A stretch of 64,000 nt of DNA, taken from contig NC_066282.1 in assembly GCF_905404315.1 (NCBI RefSeq), positions 337,501 to 401,500 on the forward strand, written 5' to 3'. The notes below the pieces were generated by a model. It searched no databases and had not been told where the DNA came from. It was given only the letters and a program-made list of their open reading frames with translations. Both the position numbers and the translations under genes were made by a program. Below are positions 50,201 through 59,200 of this stretch, one piece after another. Numbering within the stretch: position 1 is the stretch's first letter; the number at the start of each line of letters is the position of its first letter. This stretch comes from Leptidea sinapis. Its lineage: Eukaryota; Arthropoda; Insecta; Lepidoptera; Pieridae.

Positions 50201-53200
50201 CCTAACTCAAAATCAATCAGAGTACACTTCAAGCTTCTACGAAGACCTCATCTTGTTTCAGGATCCTCATCTCAGGAGCAATCGTGCTCACAACAACCGC
50301 CGACGTAACGCTTGTCCCTATAAATGATGAGAACGGAATCCTTTTGCTTAAACAGGGTCAAGTACTACGACAAGTCGATTATTTTAATATTGCATGTGTC
50401 TATAATGTCACGTATCTACATTTAACATCAATTAAACTTTTATCTTTATTCGAGAGTGTTAAAGCTGCCGAAAAAGATACATCAATTGGAGACATACATA
50501 GATCGTACAAAGATCAAATAGCACATAGTTTATCTCTTATAAGTAAGAAAATTAGTTTTATTATTCCGCACATTAATAGAAGGAAGAGAGGCCTTGTAAA
50601 TGGTTTAGGCTCTTTAGTAAAATCAATCACAGGAAATTTGGATAACGATGATGCACTTAAATTCGAAGCAGAAATTTCTAATATTCATAATAAAGTAAAT
50701 AATATCGCGAGCACCCAGGGCAAATCCCTGATACTTGCCGAAAATACCATTAAAGAATTTAGCCATCAAATTGAGAAAATAAATTTAAATCAAAATAAAT
50801 TGCTTCTAACCATCCAAAATCAATCACGGATTAGCGATAAGATTGCCAACCATTATGTAAATGGTTGGCAATCTTATCATCATTATTAATTAGAGATTTA
50901 CGTAGAAATAGATTTTAGCTTACAAATTATTTTAGATAGACTAGAAATTTTAGAAGACGCAATGACGTTTGCGCAATTAGGAGTAATGCACCCCAGTATT
51001 ATAAGTCCATACAACCTTTTAAATGAAATTTCATTAATTCATAAAAAACATAAGTTTTTGCCAGTAGCAGATATAAGTTTAAATAAGATTCATGAGTTGG
51101 AAAAATCTATAAAAGTAAAATCATATAGTACGGAACATTCTTTGACTTTTATCTTAGAAATCCCTTCCATTAATATATATGACCTCATCCACATGTACTC
51201 CATTCCTAACTCGTCAAACCTAACTATTATTCCAAAATCCAAATACCTAGCACTTGGTAGCGATGAGTACGAATACCTAATGGAAGGCAAATGCAGAACA
51301 ATCAACGGAAACACGCAGCTCTGCGAGATGTCCAACACAGCATCCACGAGGGCATCAGAAGATTGTATTATATCGCGAATTCAACACCGCACGTCAAACT
51401 GTACATACGCGTAAATGCAAATTAATAAAAGTATAGTGCAGAGGATCAAGGACAATACTTGGATAATTGTCCTGAGAGAAGAAACAGTCATCCACATCAA
51501 GTGTTTAGCAAAATCTACATACAAAAAGGCTTCAGGTACATTCCTACTTACCCTTACAGAGGAATGCCAAGTTGAGATACTGAATAAAACATTAAACTCA
51601 AACCGCAAAGAGATTACATTTAATGAAGTTGTTCCACTGCCTAGAAATATTGAAAAGAGTGTACCAGTACAGTATCATATAAAATTGGAAAATATAGAAC
51701 TGGACAACCTGCAGCACCTTCTGGAGACAGCCCAAGACATATCTGCCATAGAGGAACCACACTGGACTACCATGATGGCAACACCAAGTTGGACTACCCT
51801 TATCCTATATGGCTTGCTGATTGCTGTTGGAGTCACAAGGATCATTAGCTGGAGGAAGTCGCATGCAGCCAAGGACACCGCTGTACAACACAGTGAGGAC
51901 ACTGTGGAAGCTGCCGGGTCAGCTTCCAGCTTAAGGAGGGAGGAGTTACGCAGGCCCAACACGGCTAAACCTGCATACGTTGCCACCCCGTACCTCGACG
52001 TAGTGCTGATCGAGCACCCATTGTCTTTTACATTTCTTTAGCTTAATTATAATATTGTTTATTCAGTCTTGTTCCAATTTACCTGTGAGTAACATTAAAT
52101 ATTGTTAAATAAAGTGCTTTTTAAAAACTTAATTCCCGACGCCCGATACATAACTAGCTTCATGATTTTTTTGTAATTTTGGTTTTCCCAACAACAAAGT
52201 CATAAAGTCTTATTGCAGGAAGCATCGTGTTCATAAAACGCACAGTCCCAGAATACGCGCGGTACCAGCTGATGTTATTATTAAAACGTACCTTATCTCT
52301 TATTCTATAAAATATAACAACAACAGGTTCTTCTGCATATGCTTGTATATTAAAACATTCTAGACTGCTGTAAACTGAGCTTTAAACTAAGAATTTAATA
52401 TTCTTGCACAAAATAATCAATTACTTTATTGACATTTAATTCCTTCACTAACATATTATTTCCAGTGTTTTCTTACAGTACTAATTGTTTTACGATTAGC
52501 TTTTTGGTTAAAGCGAAATTTATCAAATGATTGTTACTATCACATCCATATATTAACCGTTGATACTGACACATACAAAAAGTGTTCAGAATTAAAATTT
52601 ACTACGGAACGCTAAATAGTCAAAAATATCAAGAGAATCTGGTCCTGGTTAAAGTCCAACATGGTGTTACCGATGGATTCCTTTAGAGCCGAGCTTATGA
52701 ATCTCGATAGCTACAACACCCTAAAATAATAATGTAGTGTCGGTATTTAGTAGGTATACATAATAGTGTGTAGTAAGGTTCATTCATTTTGATTGTAATT
52801 GTATTGTCTGGATTCTGGCTGTTGCCAGTCTCGTAATAAACGTCGCTTATTCATTACGTGAGCTATCGTATCCCAACTACAGTATTTGTCTACAGCCATC
52901 AGTAGTAACGGTGTTCACAGACATGCTAGTACTAATATTCAGCAGGATTTTTTGAATTTGAATAACATTTGTTTTTTCATACGTTGTAACACTTTAAAAT
53001 CGTAAAATCTGAATTTAACAGTCTGTGCGTCTGTGAATTAGCCTCCACATGCAGATAATAATTGTTGATCTGTGATAATCGAAGCAAAATTGTCTTGGGT
53101 TAGCTTAGATCGGATATCATCGGTCATTTTAATAAGCTCAGTAGTCGTACTATGTCCTGTACGAAAACCAGATTGTAGAGGATTAAGAATACTGTGCTTA

Positions 53201-56200
53201 TTAATAAATATATATAATTTTTGATAGATTGAGCGTTTAAGGACCTTGGAAAGAAATGAAATTTTATATATGGGGCTATAGTCAGGATAATTATGTGGTT
53301 TTTCAGGGTACAGGAAATTGGCCAGACGTTATGGAAAAATTAAGAATTTGAGAGATAAGGAGGAACTATACTAGATAATAGGATATCTGTGATAATAAAC
53401 TTATAATTGTGATTACAATGTAATAGACATTCACTTATGTACCTGTTTTATAAAAAAATGTACTTTTATTAAATTAGACTAACTTCTGCTTCTCAGCAAG
53501 AAAAAGAAAAGAGCAACCTTAGAGTTTCTTGCTTCGTTATGAGCTGTATGAAAAATAATGACATGTTTTAAGTGCAATATTATGATTTACCCATGAAATA
53601 ATTTTTTTTTTCTTCCCATACAAAGAAATAATACTCTCAATATGAAATTGAGTTTGTACAAATTATAAAAAAATAATAGAAATGATTCATTTTTATGCAC
53701 AACTCACGGTTCACCAAAAATATAACCGCGCCAAAATGATTAAAACAATAAGAGCAAATGGTTACAACGAGAGTTTTTCTGTCTATCTTCCGAATTAGGA
53801 TTCCCCATAATGTCCCAGATAAAAAATCCCACAGTATATTTTAAAATTAGGTACCAAATTTTTTTTTCAACTCTGCTTTCTGCAATCTTTCAATAATAAC
53901 ATTTAGCTGGACTTTAGGTATTTGTATGAAGGGTCGTGTTTGGAGCAGAATCCAGTGATTTGCCCAAATATTATTCATAATCTACTTGTCCATCAGATCT
54001 TCTGGTGTTCGTCTTTTCAATCTTATAAGCACACTTGTCTCCTCCACCAGTGCTGCCGAGTCACTTCTTTTGGAAAATGTTAAGGAACAAAATTTCAAAT
54101 TCAGTGTTGTTAGCCCAGCATAAATAGTTAAAACTTTCAGATCCTTAGAAATGAAAAAAACTGCTGATATATGGGGCATATCTGTAAAAATAATAAGTTC
54201 TGTTATTGACGTCATAGCACCATATCTAGCACTAGTTATTAATAGCTGTATTGAACATGGCGAAGACCTTCTGAAGTATAGTAAAATTACACCAATATTT
54301 AAATCGGGACTCACTTCTAACCCGAATAACTATCGCCCTGTTTCAGTGTTGCCGACCCTTAGTAAAATTTTAGAAAAAAATATTTTAAGCCCAATGCTTA
54401 CTCACTTTAACACTTATAAGTTACTTCATATAAAACAATTTGGCTTTAGTAGGGGACGCTCGACTACGGATGCAGGTGTTGAACTCATCAGGAATATTTT
54501 TGAGGCCTGGGAGGAATCACAGAATGCACTTGGTATCTTCTGTGATTTATCTAAGGCTTTTGAATGTGTTCAACATTCAACGCTGGTCAGGAAGCTATGT
54601 CACTATGGTATAGGAGGATCTGCACTCGATCTTCTAATCTTATATTTAAATAATAGGATTCAGAGGGTCGTGGTGAATGGCAGGAGATCTCCTGGGACTA
54701 ATCTCAGTATGGGGGTACCACAAGGGTCTATTCTTGGACCTTTCCTCTTCCTAATTTATATAAATGATCTACCTGACCTTGTAAAAAAAACACAAGGTGG
54801 TATTGTTTGCGGATGACACTTCACTTATATTCAAAGTGAAACGAGGCCAAGTTTTATATGACGAAGTAAACAATGCTCTATCTGACATCGTGTACTGGTT
54901 TAGCGCCAGTAACTTATTGTTGAATAGTCATAAAACCAAATATATTAAATTCACCTCGCCAAATACCAAAAATGTTGATGCGAATATTTTATAGCGTGGA
55001 AAGGTGGTATAACCAGTGGAATCTGGTGTATTTCTTGGCATTACTCTTGATTCCAAATTGCAGTGGGGCCCCCATATTGAAGGATTGGCGAATAGGCTTA
55101 GTTCTGCAGCATATGCAGTTAAGAAAATTAGACGGTTAACTGACATAGATACGGCGAGATTAGTATACTTTAGTTATTTTCATAGTATTATGTCCTATGG
55201 TATATTGTTATGGGGCAGTGCGGCCGATATTAATACTATCTTTGTGCTGCAGAAGAGGGCTATTCACGCGATTTATAACCTAGGTCCTAAAGAATCATTA
55301 AGAGAAAAATTTAAAGAAATAAACATTTTGACTGTTGCTTCTCAATACAATTTTGATAATGTTCTGTATGTTCATAAGCACATTGAGGAATTTTCTAGAA
55401 ACTGTGACATTCATAATGTTAATACGAGGAACAAACATAAATTTGCAATGCCTACTACTCGGTTGGGTCGAGTTAGCAAGTCTTTTTTTGGGCGATGTAT
55501 ATGCTTCTACAATATGATCCCAGAAAATGTACAAAACAAATGAGTTACGAAACTTAAAAGAATTGTTAAGAAACGTTTGTGTGGGAAAGGTTATTATAGC
55601 ATAAACGATTTTTTAATGACACCACGGACTTGAAATAAAACGAAAACCCTCAGGCTCTTTAAATATAAATGTTTATTGTACGATATCACATTGTAATCCA
55701 TATTTTATATTAAAAAAAAGCCCGCTGAATTTCTTGCGCCCATTCTTCTCAGGTCCGAGGCAGTCTCTTTTGAATGGGTGGTAGTTTTTGACGTTCAATA
55801 AGTGATTTTAAATCCTATTTTGAATAAAAATATTTGAATTTGAATTTATAAATGTTGTGCTGGGTTTCTTTTTCATTAAGTTCCTTGCAAGTTGGTTTGG
55901 GTGGTTTTGCATGCGCTTATGATAAGTTCGTAGTGAGTCTACTACTTCCTTCTTTATAGTGTTTTTATTTAACTCTCGATGTAGATGTTTGTTATTAATG
56001 TACCATGGAGCATTAGTGATCATTCGAAGCATTTTGGATTGGAACCGTTGCAGTATTTCAATATTCGAGTTTGAGGCTGTGCCCCATAGTTGTATTTCGT
56101 ATGTCCATATCGGTTTAATTATGACTTTGTATAGAAGAAGCTTATTTTGTAGTGTTAATTTAGATTTTCGATTGAAAAGCCAATACCATTTCTCACTTGA

Positions 56201-59200
56201 TTCCCCAGGGCTTTAAACGCTATCTAGGTGAATGCCTAAGTATTTGACGCTATCGGCCTAAGGGATCCTTACTTGATTGAGTTCTACTTCGGGGCAGGTA
56301 TCACGCCTCATTGTATAGGTTACATGCTCGGACTTTGTTTTATTCGCCTTAATCCTCCAGTCCTTCAGCCAATCAGATGCATTGTTCAAATAGTCTCTCC
56401 AGTGGGAGTTGCATCAAATGCTAATATTGCTGTGTCATCAGCATATGTACCGGTGATTACATTATCTGCTTTCGGAAGATCATATGTATAAATCAGATAT
56501 ATAAAGGGACCCATGATGCTACCCTGGGGGACTCCTGCTTTGATATTAATGAGGTTAGTAATGCTGTCACCGTGTTAAACGTAAAAATGCCTTCACTTAA
56601 GGTAAGATTCTATAAACATAAAATAGTTGATGGATAAGTTAGTATATATATTATAGAGGAGTCCATCGTGCCATACTCTATCAAATGCTTGTGAAATATC
56701 CAAAAACACTTATGATACATATAGTTTCTGTTCTAAAGCATTGTTAATTTGCTCCACTATCCTATGTACTTGTTTTATCGTTCCATGATGTTGCCTTAAT
56801 CCAAACTGATTCTCAGGGATTAAGTTGATTTCTAAATGAGCCTCTTAATAAAGGGTTTTTCGAGTACTTTAGATAGAAGAGGTAGAAGGCTTATCAGCTC
56901 TTCGGTAGGACGGTACGATTTTACGTCGGTGAGATCTTTACCTGGCTTCGGAATAAGAATTATTTCTGCCACCTTCCATTGGGGGGAACAAAATTTCTCA
57001 GAACAGAGTTAAATAGCTGGGTCAAGAAATTTATTCCTTTGGGTGGTAATTCAGTTACAAATTTTCCGTGATGAGGTCATATCCTTGGGCTTCGTGCACT
57101 TTTACTTTTCTCACAGGCGTAGTTACTTCCAGTTTTGTGAATTTCTTAATAAGCAGATCCAGTTGGTAGGGCATATTTAGAAGTGTTGATACTGATTCTT
57201 CTCTTGTTGAACCAGAACGCTTATGTGCAGTTAATACTTGAGATAAATGTTTTGCAAAAGTTTCGCTTCTATCTTGGTCACTTTTGGCCCAGCTACCATT
57301 ATCTTGTTTTAAAGGAGATTGGTGTATGATTGGTTGTTTTAGCTTTTTAGTCGCTTTCCAGAGAGAGTAGTCTGTCGTTGGAGTAGTATCAAGACTTTGT
57401 AGATATGTTTTTGTATCATGGTTTCTACGGAATGCTAGGGCTTTCTTAAGCTGTGCAGCGAGCTTGTTGAACTTTGTTTTGTCTGGTGGTTACTTTGTAA
57501 TCTGCCATACTTTTCTTGCTTCCGCTTTACTAGATCAAGAATAAATTTTGGATAGAAGTGCATATCGTCTGTGTATTCTGATAGGTTAGGAGTGGATGCC
57601 CATGCTGTTTGTTGTATACAAGGGTTGAATTATTCCACTGCTTGTGTGACTTCAGCGTCAGTTGTTGGCGGTATTTTGCAATCAAGTAGGTTTTCTACTA
57701 GTTCTATGAAGCGTGATCAGTTTGTCTTTTTCGTATGGAGCTTACAACTTCTTGAGTGTCGGGTAGCTTTACAGCTTAATAGTACACTGAGAGTGATCCG
57801 AACTTAAATCGAAACAAGGGTAGCATCTCAAGTTAGGAGTCGGTACTCCTTTCATTACTACGAAGTCAATCAAGTCAGGTTTCTTTTTTGTATCAGAAGG
57901 CCAATACGTTGGCTCACCAAAAGACGTGACTCACCGAAAAAATGATTAGTAAAACATGTTTAAACATTTTTTTAAATAGGCCAACAAAAACTTATACAAA
58001 ATATTATACGAATGTTAAACACAAATAATAATAATGATTGTTTATGTTCGTCACAGACTAATTTATCACAGCTAAGATAAATTATCTTTTTTTAAATATA
58101 TATTTGAAGTCGGTCGATTTTCAAGTTTTATGTAATGAATATGTACAATTAAGAAGGTTTACGACTATTACTATCCAGTTTGTACTATTTGGTGATGAAA
58201 ATATAACATCTCATGTCCAAAAGTGACGAGCGCAATAATTGTGGCGCCGCTCGGAATACTGTGTTCCGTCGAGGATCCTGAGCGGCACTGCAGTGTTGTG
58301 TGGCTAACATCAGGTGGTCACCAGACGTCACCACCGGTATGGGACCCCAGCACACATTGATATCAGTGACGTCACCCAACTGTATGGGACACTAGCACAC
58401 ATTGATATCTGTGACGTCACCCACCTGTATTGGACACTAGCATACATTGATATCTGTGACGTCACCCAACTGTATGGGACACTAGCACACATTGATATCT
58501 GTGACGTCACCCACCTGTATTGGACACTAGCACACATTGATATCTGTGACGTCACCCACCTGTATTGGACAACAGCACACATTGATATCTGTGACTTCAC
58601 CCACCTGTATTGGACACTAGCACACATTGATATCTGTGACTTCACCCACCTGTATTGGACACTAGCACACATCGATATCTGTGACGTCACCCACCTGTAT
58701 GGGACACCAGCACACGGCGAACACCACCACGACCACGACCACCATGCGCGTGACCTTCTTCCGTCCGCGGCGGCTCTCGGCCGACACACGCCCGCCCGGG
58801 GCGCTCCTCCACAGCCTCGTCAACATGCACATGTACAGGACACTAATCAGAGCCAGTGGTATCACGTATGAAGATAGCAGGAACGACATCTGGAAGCCTA
58901 GTTTGCTGTATCCCTGTTCCTCTAGAAATACACACGAAGAATGGTTTCTGTGGAAATAAGAGTACTCCCTCTCCCCGTGACAAATTCCGACCGGAATTGC
59001 TGTTGTGAGGATGAGGACCCAGATGCATGCGATGGCGAGGAGGGCATTCTGTTCGGTCCGGATGGACATTGAAGCTATGGGGTGGACCACCGCCATAAAC
59101 CTATCTAGGGACATGAGGACTAGCGTGTACACGGAGGCGTGGGCCGTGACCACGATGAAGTACTGCACCACCTTGCACCACCAGTCGCCGAACGGCCATC

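Larger units (their letters stand above)
50284..52041 (+). pseudogene. env: Env, interrupted by two in-frame stops
   Basis: One reading frame runs from ATG 50284 to the stop at 52039-52041 but has TAA at codon 202 (50887-50889) and again at codon 377 (51412-51414). The envelope-type features are a furin-like RRKR at 99-102 followed by a Gly-rich hydrophobic fusion-peptide-like segment, a helical region behind it, and a hydrophobic membrane anchor near the C-terminus (WTTLILYGLLIAVGV). It resembles the fusion-type Env of errantiviruses, which is related to baculovirus F proteins. It overlaps the end of pol by 25 bases. A perfect 19-bp inverted repeat sits immediately before the first stop. This copy cannot make full-length Env. 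Confidence 0.85.
44897..52155 (+). mobile_element. Errantivirus-type LTR retrotransposon with env
   Basis: This is a 7,259-bp element inserted in receptor intron 1, antisense to the receptor. The two 212-bp LTRs (44897-45108 and 51944-52155) look identical base for base and begin AGTTA and end TAACT. A 4-bp duplication AGCT flanks the element. The order is LTR, primer site, gag, pol (PR-RT-RNaseH-IN), env, polypurine tract, LTR. This is the layout of insect gypsy-group errantiviruses such as those of Drosophila and Trichoplusia. Identical LTRs mean a very recent insertion. gag and pol are open; env is interrupted. Confidence 0.95.

Noticed and set aside
58185..58379. Alternative receptor C-terminus by read-through of the donor
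   Set aside because: Read-through gives VGDVTDIDVC and a stop at the first intronic unit, removing TM7. The phase-0 join to 41900 restores the whole family pattern.
58328..58871. Two repetitive open frames (153 and 185 codons) over the 45-bp array
   Set aside because: The period is a multiple of three, so all frames without stops stay open across the repeats. The receptor exon uses a different frame and ends inside the array.
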